This document shows positions 11,275-20,333 of a stretch of 64,000 nt of DNA, piece after piece. The stretch lies in contig NZ_CP024307.1 in the NCBI RefSeq assembly GCF_002944405.1, forward strand, positions 3,595,001-3,659,000, read 5' to 3'. The notes beneath the pieces were generated by a model, which was not told the DNA's origin, made no database searches, and worked only from the letters and a program-made list of their open reading frames with translations. Origin of the DNA: Sinorhizobium fredii. Its GTDB lineage: Bacteria; Pseudomonadota; Alphaproteobacteria; Rhizobiales; Rhizobiaceae. Each line of letters starts with the position of its first letter. The stretch's first letter is position 1. A program made the position numbers and the translations under genes.

Positions 11275-12444
11275 TCACATCCGCTTCAGGCAATCCTCCA
11301 CTTCATAGATCGCGCAGAGGATATGGTAGAAGCTGCTGGCCGGCGCGGGCTCGTCGACGAAGCCGCCGTCCGCCTTCTGCTTGTCGCGCCAGAGACCGCG
11401 GATCGGCGTTTCCAGGAAGCGCTGCAGCGCCGCGGCCGCGCGCGAGGCTGAGGCGAGGTAGCGTTGCCGTTCGCTGCCGTCCCCGAGCGCGGCAAAGCGG
11501 ATCGCCGCCTTCAGCCATTCCGTCTGTGGCCAGAGCCGTGCCACCGGATCGGCAACCGACAGGTCGTCGAAGAGGGTCATGACCGCCACGTCGCGCTTCG
11601 GGCAAATGCCGTGGGCTTCGCCGATCTCGAAAAGCCGGCGCGCCTTGACGATCGCTTCCGCATTGCCGCGCCGTTCCGCCCAGCGCAGGAGCAGCCAAGC
11701 CCATTCGAATTGGTGGCCGGGTTCGACGATGCGACCCTTTTCGCCCGGAAAGGGTGTCCAGTCGTGATCGAAGAACTCGCGCAGCACACCGGTCTCGGCG
11801 TCGATGAAGCAATCCATCGCCAGATGGGCGATCTCGTCGGCGAGATTGGCCCAGGCGACCCGATCGAATCCGTCCACCGCTTCGCTGGCGAGGCAGGCCT
11901 CGAAGAGGTGCATATGCGGGTTGGAGCCGAGCGGCAGGCGTGGCGGATTATCCTCCTCGAAACCCGCCACCGGATGCTTGCAATGAGCCTCCAGCCTCTG
12001 TCGCAGATCGTTGCTGCGCCCCACCATCTCGGCCTTCCGCTCCGGGATCACCTCGGCGAGATAAGCGAAGGCAAGCAGGGCAAAGGCCTGGTTGTAGAGG
12101 TCGAAGGACGGATCGACGATCTCCCCGTCGGCAGTGGCAAGCGCGCCATAGAAGTCGCTCGGCTGCCGGTAGACCCGATCGAAATAAGATAGCCCACCTT
12201 CGGCGGCCAAGCGCCAGTCGCCGTGCCAGCCGCGCCGCCCCGCCTCCGCGAAGCAATAGACCTGGCGGGGCTGGACGCGAGAGCGGCGATCGGCCCGCGT
12301 CGGCTCGCCGGCCATGTCGATCGTCTCGACGAAGCCGCCGCCGGCCGCATCGAACCCCTTATCGCGCCAGAGCGGCAAAGCGGCTTCGGCGAGCCAGCGG
12401 CCGAGCTCCGTCGCCTGCAATGAAATGTCCATCGGTCCGCTCAT
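11275..12444 (-). CDS. AGE-family (N-acylglucosamine 2-epimerase-like) sugar isomerase
   Basis: 389 residues in the (alpha/alpha)6-barrel AGE family. Conserved features include RVQPRQVYCFAEAG near the N-terminus, FEWAWLL in the middle, and a C-terminal FVDEPAPASSFYHILCAIYE with the catalytic-type histidine. Family members interconvert mannose and fructose, mannose and glucose, or GlcNAc and ManNAc; some rhizobial copies are labelled mannose-6-phosphate isomerase. It is the third gene of a minus-strand operon behind a ROK sugar kinase and a UPF0303 protein. Its ATG overlaps the upstream stop (TGATG). With the kinase, a mannose-to-fructose-to-phosphate route is plausible but inferred. Confidence 0.82.
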   Translation of the reverse strand: MSGPMDISLQATELGRWLAEAALPLWRDKGFDAAGGGFVETIDMAGEPTRADRRSRVQPRQVYCFAEAGRRGWHGDWRLAAEGGLSYFDRVYRQPSDFYGALATADGEIVDPSFDLYNQAFALLAFAYLAEVIPERKAEMVGRSNDLRQRLEAHCKHPVAGFEEDNPPRLPLGSNPHMHLFEACLASEAVDGFDRVAWANLADEIAHLAMDCFIDAETGVLREFFDHDWTPFPGEKGRIVEPGHQFEWAWLLLRWAERRGNAEAIVKARRLFEIGEAHGICPKRDVAVMTLFDDLSVADPVARLWPQTEWLKAAIRFAALGDGSERQRYLASASRAAAALQRFLETPIRGLWRDKQKADGGFVDEPAPASSFYHILCAIYEVEDCLKRM

Positions 12445-12938
12445 CAGGTTTCGAGTTTCAGCTCGTCATGATTCGCGCCGAGGAGCTCGGCGAGCGCCTC
12501 GACGACCAGATTGTGGTCGTCGCGCTGCGGCAAGCCCGACACGGTGACGGCGCCGACGCAGCCGGTTCCCTTCACGACGATCGGGAAGCTGCCGCCATGC
12601 GCGGCATATTCGGCATCCGGCAGGCCGAGCTTGGCTTGCAGGTTGGTCTGCTGCTTTAGGAGGCTGAGGCCGGTGGAGTAGCTGCTCTTGAACAGGCGGA
12701 AGACCGTATTGCGTTTGCGCCGCACCCAGTTCGGATTGTCCGGCGTCGCGCCGTCGAGCGCCGTATAGAAGACCTGCATGGAGAACAGCGTGATGTCGAT
12801 GACGACGCCGAGCCTGCGCTCGGCCGCCATGCGGCGGAGCGTCGATCCGAGCGTCCAGGCCGTTTCGAGATCGAAGCCCTCGAACTGCAACTCCTGTTCC
12901 TGGCGCGTAATCCGGCGCAGATCATTGTCGATGTTCAT
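12444..12938 (-). CDS. UPF0303 / heme-degrading-domain (HbpS-like) protein
   Basis: 164 residues starting MNIDNDLRRITRQEQELQF, with GGAGG four bases before ATG 12938. The conserved block AAHGGSFPIVVKGTGCVGAVTVSGLPQRDDH is diagnostic of UPF0303/YBR137W and related GlcG/HbpS folds. Function is not established; homologues often sit near sugar or glycolate genes. Translationally coupled to the epimerase and 75 bp after the ROK kinase, so it belongs to that operon. Confidence 0.8.
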   Translation of the reverse strand: MNIDNDLRRITRQEQELQFEGFDLETAWTLGSTLRRMAAERRLGVVIDITLFSMQVFYTALDGATPDNPNWVRRKRNTVFRLFKSSYSTGLSLLKQQTNLQAKLGLPDAEYAAHGGSFPIVVKGTGCVGAVTVSGLPQRDDHNLVVEALAELLGANHDELKLET

Positions 12939-13013
12939 GATGCCTCCGCTTGTCATGATCGAATTGGAGGGCGATGCCTCCTCTGGCCTGCCGCCGCCAA
13001 GTCTCGGCACGCC

Positions 13014-13910
13014 CTATTCCTTCCACAGCCAGGCGGCGCCGCGCACGCCGGAACTGTCGCCGTGCACCGCCTTGCGGATCGGCGTCTCGAAACTGTCGCC
13101 GAACAGGTAGTTGGTGATCAACCCAGGCACTTCGCCGTAGATCTCGTCGACATTCGACATGCCGCCGCCGAGCACGAAAACGTCCGGATCGACGATATTG
13201 GTCAGAAGCGCCAGGCTGCGGGCAAGCCGGTCGACGAAGCGTTGGTAGACGCCGATCGCCACCGGATCGCCGGACCGCTTCGCCTCAATGATGTCGCGGC
13301 CGCGGCGGTCGGTGCCGGTCGTCAGGCGATAATCGAGTTCGAGCCCGGTGCCGCAGGCATACATGTCGAGGCAGCCGAGCTTGCCGCACCAGCATTTGTG
13401 GCCGGGATATTCGTCCCTGGTCATCCAGGGCAGCGGATAATGGCCGATCTCCGCGGCGATGCCCTGATAGCCGGCATGCACCTTCTTGCCGATCGCCAGC
13501 CCGCCGCCATGGCCGGTGCCGACGATGATGCCGAAGACGACATGCGCCTCCTTGCCGGCCCCGTCGACCGCCTCGGAGACCGCCAGGCAATTGGCGTCGT
13601 TGGCAAGCCGCACCTTGCGTCCCAGCGCGGCCTCGAGGTCGCGCCCGAGCGGCTTGCCGTTGATGAGCACGGCGTTGGAGTTGCGGACGATCCCGGTCCG
13701 CGGATTGGGACTGCCGGGAATGCCGATGCCGATCGACCCGCGTTCGCCGGCCGTCTCTTCGGCGGCAGCGACGAGATCGACCACGGCACGGATGCACGCG
13801 TCATAGCCGCTGGTCGGGGTTGCGACGCGATGCCGGGCACGCGTCTCGCCATCGCGGCTAAGCGCGATGACTTCCATTTTGGTGCCGCCCCAATCGATTC
13901 CGATGAACAT
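13014..13910 (-). CDS. ROK-family sugar kinase (fructokinase/glucokinase-like)
   Basis: 298 residues starting MFIGIDWGGTKMEVIAL, the phosphate-1 ATP loop of ROK kinases. It carries the second loop GIIVGTGHGGGLAIGK and the zinc motif KCWCGKLGCLDMYACGTG that distinguishes ROK kinases from ROK repressors; no N-terminal HTH is present. Acts in the cytoplasm on a hexose, likely fructose, mannose or glucose. First gene of the kinase/UPF0303/epimerase operon. Longer in-frame starts exist upstream (to 14048) but would add unconserved sequence. Confidence 0.85.
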   Translation of the reverse strand: MFIGIDWGGTKMEVIALSRDGETRARHRVATPTSGYDACIRAVVDLVAAAEETAGERGSIGIGIPGSPNPRTGIVRNSNAVLINGKPLGRDLEAALGRKVRLANDANCLAVSEAVDGAGKEAHVVFGIIVGTGHGGGLAIGKKVHAGYQGIAAEIGHYPLPWMTRDEYPGHKCWCGKLGCLDMYACGTGLELDYRLTTGTDRRGRDIIEAKRSGDPVAIGVYQRFVDRLARSLALLTNIVDPDVFVLGGGMSNVDEIYGEVPGLITNYLFGDSFETPIRKAVHGDSSGVRGAAWLWKE

Positions 13911-14121
13911 GCGCGGATCAGGTCCCAGGATGGATGTAGCTGCGGGAAAGGGCGGCATCTCCTCCAGCCGCCGCCGGCCCCTGCTTAGCATCCACCCCGT
14001 CGATGACGCTAGCCCCATGATTTCGCATCGGCGCATCGGCCTCCACACGGGGCAAATCGCCGGCCGAGGCGCAAAAACACTTGGCGAACAGGTCTCGCTT
14101 TTGTATGGGTCTATGCCGAGT

Positions 14122-14198
14122 GGTCCCGTAGCTCAGCAGGATAGAGCATCAGATTCCTAATCTGGGGGTCGCGCGTTCGAATCGCGCCGGGATCACCA
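14122..14198 (+). tRNA. tRNA-Arg (anticodon CCT), integration target
   Basis: Cloverleaf: acceptor GGTCCCG pairs with CGGGATC, D arm GCTC...GAGC, anticodon stem TCAGA/TCTGG with loop TTCCTAA giving anticodon CCT, T arm GCGCG-TTCGAAT-CGCGC, then A and an encoded CCA ending at 14198. The 3' part from the anticodon stem onward is duplicated 11.3 kb downstream, so the gene remains complete after insertion of the element. Confidence 0.96.
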
Positions 14199-14201
14199 TT
14201 T
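14150..14201 (+). repeat. attL: 52-bp direct repeat inside tRNA-Arg
   Basis: Fifty-two bases from the anticodon stem to just past the CCA are identical to 25484-25535; identity stops abruptly on both sides. This is the usual attachment-site core of a tRNA-targeting tyrosine recombinase. Confidence 0.95.
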
Positions 14202-14255
14202 ATTTTCAACCGCTTAGTGGGATCAAAAAAAGCCGGAAATGCCTTCGTAAAGGCG

Positions 14256-14276
14256 TTTGGGCTAACGATTGGCTAA
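14256..14276. other. Left-end integrase arm-site candidates
   Basis: Just inside attL the motifs TTTGGGCTAAC and TTGGCTAA occur in tandem. The same GGGCTA(AC) and GGCTAAC words occur inside the right end (25328-25403), as expected of arm-type binding sites of one integrase. Confidence 0.5.
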
Positions 14277-14462
14277 TACGGCGGCGTTCGTGGCATCCTG
14301 TCGGCTATGCCCGCGCCGTCGAAATAGAGACTTCGCCCCACAAGTTGCCAATCCATATTTCAGCCGCGCCCATGCTGCCACAGCGGCTGTCATCCTATTG
14401 TTGCGAATCGGCCAATCTGCCACCCTCGACGAAGTAGACCACCAGCAGGGGCGATAACTGGC

Positions 14463-15914
14463 ATGAGCACCGCAACAGCTGATCATTGGGTAAATGATCG
14501 TCTGGGACGCAAGAACGACGCTGAATTCCTCTACAATTTTCTTGTAGGCCAGTATCAGAAGCGGCTAGCCGACGGTCGCACTGCCTCGTACGTCTTGAAC
14601 GTCGATTCGGAGTGGGGTGGTGGCAAAACATTTTTCCTTGAGGGATTGGCAGCGGATATCAAGTCGCGCGGTCACTTGGTTGCCTCGATAAACGCTTGGC
14701 GCGATGACCATGCCCAAGATCCCTATGTGGCAATAATGGCCGCGATCGACGACGCTTTTGCCCCCTACATTCGCGACCCGGGAAGGGTACGCAAAGCGTG
14801 ATCCGCGACAAAATCCAGCGGCGGCGCAATCGCGCTTCGAATGACAGGCGCGATCGCAAAGGGGCTCCTGAAAAAGCACACAGGCGTTTCACTGGATGAG
14901 CTGACCGATATCGTTGCAGATGAAGGTACGCTTGCTGATGCTATCGAAACCGCGGTTGACGAAGGTTCAAAAGCCGTATCCGGAGAACTGGAAAAGCTTT
15001 TCGACTCTTCTCTGGAGGCCTTGATCGAAGGTTTTCAGCGGACCAATCAGGCGACGACGGATTTCCGTGAGAAACTGCAGATATCGATAGCAGCACTATC
15101 CGCTGAGAAAAATGCGCCGTTCTTCGTTCTGGTAGATGAACTAGACAGGTGCAGGCCCACGTACGCAGTCCAGCTCCTTGAGCGCGTGAAACACCTCTTT
15201 GACGTTGAAGGTGTGATTTTCGTCTTTGCTACAAATTCCGATCAGCTGCAGCATAGCATAGCAGGCGCATATGGCCCTGGCTTCGATGGTTTTCGGTATC
15301 TCAAGAGGTTCTTCGACCGTACCTATGTTTTCGACAAGCCGTCGATTGAGAATATGGTCGAAAGCCTCTGTGCAAATCTTCCAAAGGCAAAACTAAAAGC
15401 GCCGGAAGATAGGCTATCAGAAGCGATCGCTTTGGGATGCAAGGCGTTTGACCTCGATTTACGTGCGGTCGTTCAAGTGGTCGAGATGATCGACGCCACT
15501 GCAACGGCGTGGCCCCATGAGTTGCCAGCGGACATCTCACTCGTCCTCCCCGCATGCGCTCATTTTTATCTTTCGGGAAAAGCGGAGTGGCCCCAAACGG
15601 CACTGCCCGCTCTAAAGCGCTGGGTTATCGAGCGCTTCGTCCGCAGGAACTTCGAGGGAAAAACGGTCGATCGCTCTATAAAGTTTGGCGAAATCTATGC
15701 ACACGCCACTTCGATCTTCCGGAGTCTTGAGGAAGTTAGGAACGACCGACGCCGATCTGGGGACAGCATAGCAGCTGACTATGTAGCGTCGGTGTTCGAT
15801 GGGGAACACAACGGAATCCAAGTCGATCCTAAGAAGCCGAGCATTCAGACCGAAATCTTGGGCATTGTCGCAAACGCAGGGCGAATGATGATCAAAACCT
15901 CGGATAATGTCTGA
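14463..15914 (+). pseudogene. KAP-family P-loop NTPase interrupted by an in-frame TGA
   Basis: Two reading segments, 14463-14801 and 14841-15914, lie in the same frame and are separated only by a TGA at 14799-14801; the intervening codons stay open. Reading through gives 483 codons. Walker A is EWGGGKTFF (residues 50-58) and Walker B is FFVLVDELDRCRP near residue 219, followed by LLERVKHLF and IFVFATNSDQL, which together define KAP NTPases. The TGA most simply replaces a TGG tryptophan codon. Separated, the first piece has only Walker A and the second only Walker B. KAP NTPases occur in antiphage systems such as Qat, so this may be defence cargo; that is inference. A sequencing error would restore it. 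Confidence 0.75.
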
Positions 15915-15952
15915 TCTGGGCCGTCGCCTTCAGGTGTCGGGCGAATAGCAGA

Positions 15953-16270
15953 TCAACGGCAAATCGTCAGAGACGTGAATTCACTCCAGCCGAATCTTGC
16001 ACGAAGCGCGAACTGGATTGCCCGTAGCGCTGTGCCATCGCTGCCGCTCGCGATGCGGTGAAGATGCATAACCAGCGCGGCTTCGACTTTGGCCGCACCC
16101 CGATCAAGCTCCCGACGATAATGACGTCGCAATGTCTTCGGATCGATCTCAAGCACACCACAAATTTCCGCTTGCGGGACGGCGGCACCGGCCAGCAGTT
16201 CGACGACCATGCGCAGCTCTTCATCCGGTTGATGGGGCGGTCGACCTCCTGTCTGGCGCGAATAGGTCAT
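15953..16270 (-). CDS. Small helix-turn-helix protein of phage/island type
   Basis: 105 residues (MTYSRQTGGRPPHQPDEELR...). The centre, VELLAGAAVPQAEICGVLEIDPKTLRRHYRREL, reads as a helix-turn-helix; the C-terminus RAIQFALRARFGWSEF is recurrent in short phage-associated proteins. A DNA-binding or small-terminase-like role is possible but not shown. It starts 1 bp after the stop of the membrane protein gene upstream, so the two are co-transcribed. Confidence 0.6.
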   Translation of the reverse strand: MTYSRQTGGRPPHQPDEELRMVVELLAGAAVPQAEICGVLEIDPKTLRRHYRRELDRGAAKVEAALVMHLHRIASGSDGTALRAIQFALRARFGWSEFTSLTICR

Positions 16271-16271
16271 T

Positions 16272-16655
16272 TCAACGTGCTTGCGACGGCGATGTGACTT
16301 GGATTTGAGGTGCACGTTGCATCTTGGCCTCATGCAGATTCCAGATCATCAGAAACAATGTCGTCACGGCGAAGAAGGCCAGCGCTGCCAGATGGATTTT
16401 ACCAATGCGGCGCGCGAAATAGGATTTGGCTTTGGCCTCGACAGCCAGACCCGCGGCTCGACGCTCTCTGTCGTATTCCAACAAATACCGAGCTACGCGT
16501 CCAACAGAACGATCCGGCGCGCTGGACCGATCATCGTCCTTTGGCTCTGCATTCAATCCATGACGTACGCCGCTAAAGAGCAGGGTTACCAGCAACACCC
16601 AGAGCACCAAGAAGGACAGGGCAGAAAGCTGGCCGCCGGGGGTGGTCATATCCAT
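16272..16655 (-). CDS. Hypothetical two-span membrane protein
   Basis: 127 residues starting MDMTTPGGQLSAL, with GGAGA before the ATG. Two membrane segments (about residues 10-30 and 90-110) flank a charged cytoplasmic-type stretch rich in Arg and Asp. No family recognised. Forms a two-gene unit with the HTH protein downstream, inside the integrated element. Confidence 0.5.
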   Translation of the reverse strand: MDMTTPGGQLSALSFLVLWVLLVTLLFSGVRHGLNAEPKDDDRSSAPDRSVGRVARYLLEYDRERRAAGLAVEAKAKSYFARRIGKIHLAALAFFAVTTLFLMIWNLHEAKMQRAPQIQVTSPSQAR

Positions 16656-16889
16656 TGAAGTCTCCGGGCTATGGAGCAATGATCGCCTCTGCCATCAAAA
16701 AGCAATTGACGCAGAATTTCAACCTTGGCGCGCAGCCCTCGGCTCCGCGATTTTTTCCATGACGGACGGGAAAAACTCCCTCTCTCGAATTTGCAAGCGG
16801 AATTCCCGAGGCTACCTCGGCGGGCATAATGCGTTCATAGGGCGTTTACCGGCCACTGTTATCGGTCGATTACAGCCAGAGGACGATCG

Positions 16890-17195
16890 ATGGACAGGCT
16901 TACTGCGATTTGGAATGAGTTGACGCTTGGTCCCGTGAGTGTGTTTTCGGCCTTGTTCATGGCCGGGCTATTTGCCTTTCTTATTTTGGCCTCCCGTGAC
17001 GTGAGATTTAAGTGGGGCGTGTACATGGCCATGGCGCTTACGCTCGTGCGGGTGCCTATCGTTCGGTACAAGCGCGAACTGCTAGGAGACCAGGATGGCA
17101 GTTTTGTTGCTGTTAACGCCGTTGCCACCTTCGTCGCCTTGATCGCTGTATGGGCCTTTTTCCGATGGCTTTTTAGAAAGAAGACTCAGGCTTAA
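16890..17195 (+). CDS. Hypothetical small membrane protein
   Basis: 101 residues starting MDRLTAIWNELTLG, preceded by AGAGGA. Three hydrophobic stretches (about 16-34, 44-58, 73-95) and a basic C-terminus RKKTQA. No recognised family. It stands alone on the plus strand in the cargo half of the element. Confidence 0.5.
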   Translation: MDRLTAIWNELTLGPVSVFSALFMAGLFAFLILASRDVRFKWGVYMAMALTLVRVPIVRYKRELLGDQDGSFVAVNAVATFVALIAVWAFFRWLFRKKTQA

Positions 17196-17338
17196 TCTTT
17201 GCGGCATATGCCCTGAGATCGTCATATGTCGGAGCCCTCGCCCGAACATCAACGATCAAACGACCTCGGTTCTTTGGCCCCAAAAAAATTTTCTGCGTGA
17301 GCCTCGCGCGGGTCCATGGGGCCGCATGTCTTCCAAGT

Positions 17339-17860
17339 TTAACGATCCCCCCCTTTAGCCGCTATGCGTGTTTCTCCGCTCGAAGTCCCGCTGCGGCTAG
17401 TCTTTAGCACCTGCATGAGAAAGATGAAGTGAATCGTTATTGCTGCACACGTTGCAGAGCCTATGTTGGAGAGGGCTTCTTGGAGTCCCAGAAGGGTGTA
17501 TTCGCCCTTCACAAGCAGCGGTCCTCGCGAATTTCCAGTAGACACCGAAGAGACTTTTGGATGATAGTAGAAAAGGTACATCGAAAATAGTATGTATGAA
17601 TGAACAAAGATGATATCTGACACCATTAAGATTTTAAGTCTTAAATCATTGGGCGTTCGCCCTAAAATCAGATTGTAAAATTCGATTGCCTTATAAATTG
17701 CAGCCCACCAAAGCAGCAATAAAACAGACCTCCATGTAAGGCCGAATAGCAAAGCGCGATAATTTTTAGAGGAAATATATCCAATCCCTGCATCGAATAG
17801 GAAGACGCTGAAGAGTACTGTAAAAATAGCGGCAAATCTAAAAAAATACTTATTTCGCAT
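17339..17860 (-). CDS. Hypothetical four-span membrane protein, AT-rich
   Basis: 173 residues (MRNKYFFRFAAIFTVLFSVF...) with about four membrane segments. The 17.5-17.9 kb DNA is markedly richer in A/T than neighbouring host genes and uses codons such as ATA, TTA and AAA that are rare elsewhere here, consistent with recent transfer. No homologous family recognised. Lies between the capsid gene and the left-end cargo. Confidence 0.5.
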   Translation of the reverse strand: MRNKYFFRFAAIFTVLFSVFLFDAGIGYISSKNYRALLFGLTWRSVLLLLWWAAIYKAIEFYNLILGRTPNDLRLKILMVSDIIFVHSYILFSMYLFYYHPKVSSVSTGNSRGPLLVKGEYTLLGLQEALSNIGSATCAAITIHFIFLMQVLKTSRSGTSSGETRIAAKGGDR

Positions 17861-18041
17861 TTGTCGTTAAGTTTCCTGTTGAATCTCAGCGTACTGCAAT
17901 TTGCAGCAAGGCTGGGGGATTGGTCCACGGAAATCTTTCCTTCTCCTGCCGCCGAAAGCGAACCAGCGGGCGGGAGATATTGCCTCCCTCCACGCCCGCC
18001 GCCTCGGTAGAGCCGCGCGGTATTCGCGCTCGCCGGTTCCG

Positions 18042-19232
18042 TCACGCCGTCGGGAACGATCCGTGGATGATTGCCTCGGGCCGCTTGACCGCCAGCGCGA
18101 CCCGTTCCTCCGCCAAAATCGTGAGCAAATTGCGAATGAAATCGTCATTAACATGCCCGACCTCAATCGTGGTCTGCTGCCTGTCGAACAAGGTCACGGC
18201 GCTCTCGAACGCGCCGACCACAAAGTCACCGGCTGCAAGGCAGTTCGTCCAAACGACGGGCAGTTGCCACAGTCTGGGCGGCACGTTCGCCAGCGGGCCA
18301 AGGCCGGACAAATAGTGTCCGTCGTCGCCCTTGGTGCCGACCATGGCGAACCAATCGCTGGTCGGAAGGATGACGCCGGAAGCAGGCAGGTCGGCAATCT
18401 CGGCCTGCTCTATCGCGTGCAAGATCGTGTCGAAGCGCGTATCGCCCGCCTGATTGCGCGTCGTCTCGTATGCCGTCGCTTGCGGGATGATGCCGTGCAG
18501 GTTCTGCCCGGTCCCGTCACCATGCAACAGTTGCCCTTCCTCGACAAAAGCAATCGCATAGGTCAGTTCGCCGTCGACCGTCGAGCGCAGCAGAGGCGCA
18601 TCGGCGAGGATTTGGCGACTGGCTTTGATCCAAGTGGCAATCGTCTTTACCTTCGCATCGGCCAGCTCGAAAGTGATTTGCGATTCCGGCTTCAAGGCAC
18701 CTTCCGCAACCGGTGCTGCGGAGTTGGTGAACCCGCTTTGTTTCATAAATTCGACGCTGTTCGAGCTGGTCTGACCGATGCCGAGAAGATCGCGCACGGT
18801 GAGCCGACGCTTGGGCAGCAGCGTGATGTTGCGTTGCCGGTCAGGTGGAGCAAGCGCGCCAGCCGATGCCATGTCTGAAGTCAGGGCCTTGACGAGAATG
18901 CGTGCCTTGCCACGCTCACCCCCGTCGGCAAGCGCCTTGATCTCGGGCGCATCAGCGACCTGCGCGCCCCAGCTTTCGAAATGGTGGTTGCTGCCGCCGA
19001 AGGAACCGCGTGCGGCACGCTGCTCGATTTCCGCAAGCTGTTCCTTGATCGCTGCGACATCCTGATCAGTGCCACCTAAGCGTCGCAGGACTTCTTCGGT
19101 ATGGGTGCCGAACGCCTTGGTGAGTGCCGCGAACGGATCGTCATCATTACCTGCGTCCTTGCGGTGAAAACACGCGCCAGCGGCCAGCAGGGCGCGTGCC
19201 TGGCGCGTTAGATGCTTCTGAGGGTAGATCAT
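18042..19232 (-). CDS. HK97-type major capsid protein
   Basis: 396 residues. An N-terminal coiled, charged delta-like region (to about residue 105: EEVLRRLGGTDQDVAAIKEQLAE) precedes the shell domain, as expected for a precursor trimmed by a prohead protease. Typical blocks include LLPKRRLTVRDLLGIGQTSSNSVEF, TIATWIKASRQILADAPLL, LLHGDGTGQNLHGI and the C-terminal DRQQTTIEVGHVNDDFIRNLLTILAEERVALAVKRPEA. It starts 1 bp downstream of the protease stop, forming a head module. No portal gene is adjacent. Confidence 0.92.
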   Translation of the reverse strand: MIYPQKHLTRQARALLAAGACFHRKDAGNDDDPFAALTKAFGTHTEEVLRRLGGTDQDVAAIKEQLAEIEQRAARGSFGGSNHHFESWGAQVADAPEIKALADGGERGKARILVKALTSDMASAGALAPPDRQRNITLLPKRRLTVRDLLGIGQTSSNSVEFMKQSGFTNSAAPVAEGALKPESQITFELADAKVKTIATWIKASRQILADAPLLRSTVDGELTYAIAFVEEGQLLHGDGTGQNLHGIIPQATAYETTRNQAGDTRFDTILHAIEQAEIADLPASGVILPTSDWFAMVGTKGDDGHYLSGLGPLANVPPRLWQLPVVWTNCLAAGDFVVGAFESAVTLFDRQQTTIEVGHVNDDFIRNLLTILAEERVALAVKRPEAIIHGSFPTA

Positions 19233-19233
19233 G

Positions 19234-19896
19234 CTACTTGCTCCTGATGAGCGCTGTGGCGGCCTCGATGGCCGAAATTAGCGCCTTTGCATTTTCGTGC
19301 GTGTCGTCATCCTGAAGCGCCCGCCACGCACCTGCCGCCGCACGTCTTGCGGTAGCCTTGGATAGGCCGCTTGCTCGGAACAGGTCGACGAATTCGGACT
19401 TCGTGGAGAGCGCCTTGACCGATGAAATGCGCGCGCCTTGATTGGCAGGCGCGGTCACGACAGAGATTTCCACGAGTTCGATTTCGAGCAGCTCGAAGGT
19501 TCCATCGCCGAGGTATTTGCGACCGTCCTCGGGCACGACAAAGCCGATACTCAGGCCGTCCAGATCGCCGTTGACCAGATGCGCGTAGGCCTGCTTACCG
19601 GCATCGGTGTTTAGCGACAGCTTGCCCTTCGCCCACAGGCCGCGCTGATCCTCCCGAAGTTCGACCCATCGCCCGATGGGGCGGTCGAGTTTGTGGCTCC
19701 ACAGAAGCGCCGGGCTGGTGCCTTGCATTTTGTGCTCGGCAAGCGTGCGGCGATACGCGCCCGGGCGAACGATTTCGGATTGCCGGTCGACCACATCGAA
19801 AAGAGATGCGTATCCGGTCAAAACGCCTTCGTTATCGGCCTTTACGTCGAGATCGAGCGCGGCGGCAAAGCGGGTTTGCGGATTGAATTTTTGCAT
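19234..19896 (-). CDS. HK97-type prohead protease
   Basis: 220 residues starting MQKFNPQTRFAAALDLDVKADNEG. The S78-type protease core is visible: GYASLFDVVDRQSEIVRPGAYRRTL, then LLWSHKLDRPIGRW with the catalytic histidine, LSIGFVVPED with the serine, and LLEIELVEISVVTAPANQGA near the C-terminal end of the fold. It would cleave the delta region of the adjacent capsid precursor during head assembly. An in-frame start at 20019 would lengthen it by 41 residues with unconserved sequence. Confidence 0.9.
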   Translation of the reverse strand: MQKFNPQTRFAAALDLDVKADNEGVLTGYASLFDVVDRQSEIVRPGAYRRTLAEHKMQGTSPALLWSHKLDRPIGRWVELREDQRGLWAKGKLSLNTDAGKQAYAHLVNGDLDGLSIGFVVPEDGRKYLGDGTFELLEIELVEISVVTAPANQGARISSVKALSTKSEFVDLFRASGLSKATARRAAAGAWRALQDDDTHENAKALISAIEAATALIRSK

Positions 19897-20025
19897 AGGG
19901 CTGCTACCAAACGGCGCGTGAACGCGCGGTTGTCGTTCTATGTTGGAACGGTCTGGTAGCCGTGGCTCCATCGGCCTCATACGCACAATCGAGCCGGTAT
20001 TAGGATACCACGCTACCAAGCTTGG

Positions 20026-20253
20026 TCAATGTTTGGCGTGGTCGCTCGCCTCGATCTCGTCGGCCAAGTCGCGCAGGGTCTCGGCGACCCTTTGCGCGCC
20101 TACGAGGCTAATGCCGCCGACTGCTGCGAGGGACAGCAGGCCGACGAGCGCCTTCGCCTCATGCATGCCGCTGCGCTTCAGTGCCTCTACCGATAGCGCC
20201 ACGGCCTCGGCGAACTGGGCTTGCTCTTGCATGGAAAAGGATGCTTTCGGCAT
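20026..20253 (-). CDS. Small hypothetical protein of the element
   Basis: 75 residues starting MPKASFSMQEQAQFAEAVAL, with AAAGGAGA at good spacing before ATG 20253. Mostly helical, with a hydrophobic centre ALVGLLSLAAVGGISLVGAQ. No known family. It lies between the replication and head modules on the same strand. Confidence 0.6.
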   Translation of the reverse strand: MPKASFSMQEQAQFAEAVALSVEALKRSGMHEAKALVGLLSLAAVGGISLVGAQRVAETLRDLADEIEASDHAKH

Positions 20254-20333
20254 GGTGGTCTCTCCTTTGGCGCGCTGGGCGCGGAATTTGCGCGGCTGCT
20301 CCGGCGAAAACCGGAGCAGCATTTTTTCGGAAA

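Noticed and set aside
14463..15914. Frameshift in the KAP NTPase
   Set aside because: 14841 minus 14463 is 378, a multiple of three, so the two segments share one frame and a nonsense codon, not a frameshift, explains the break.
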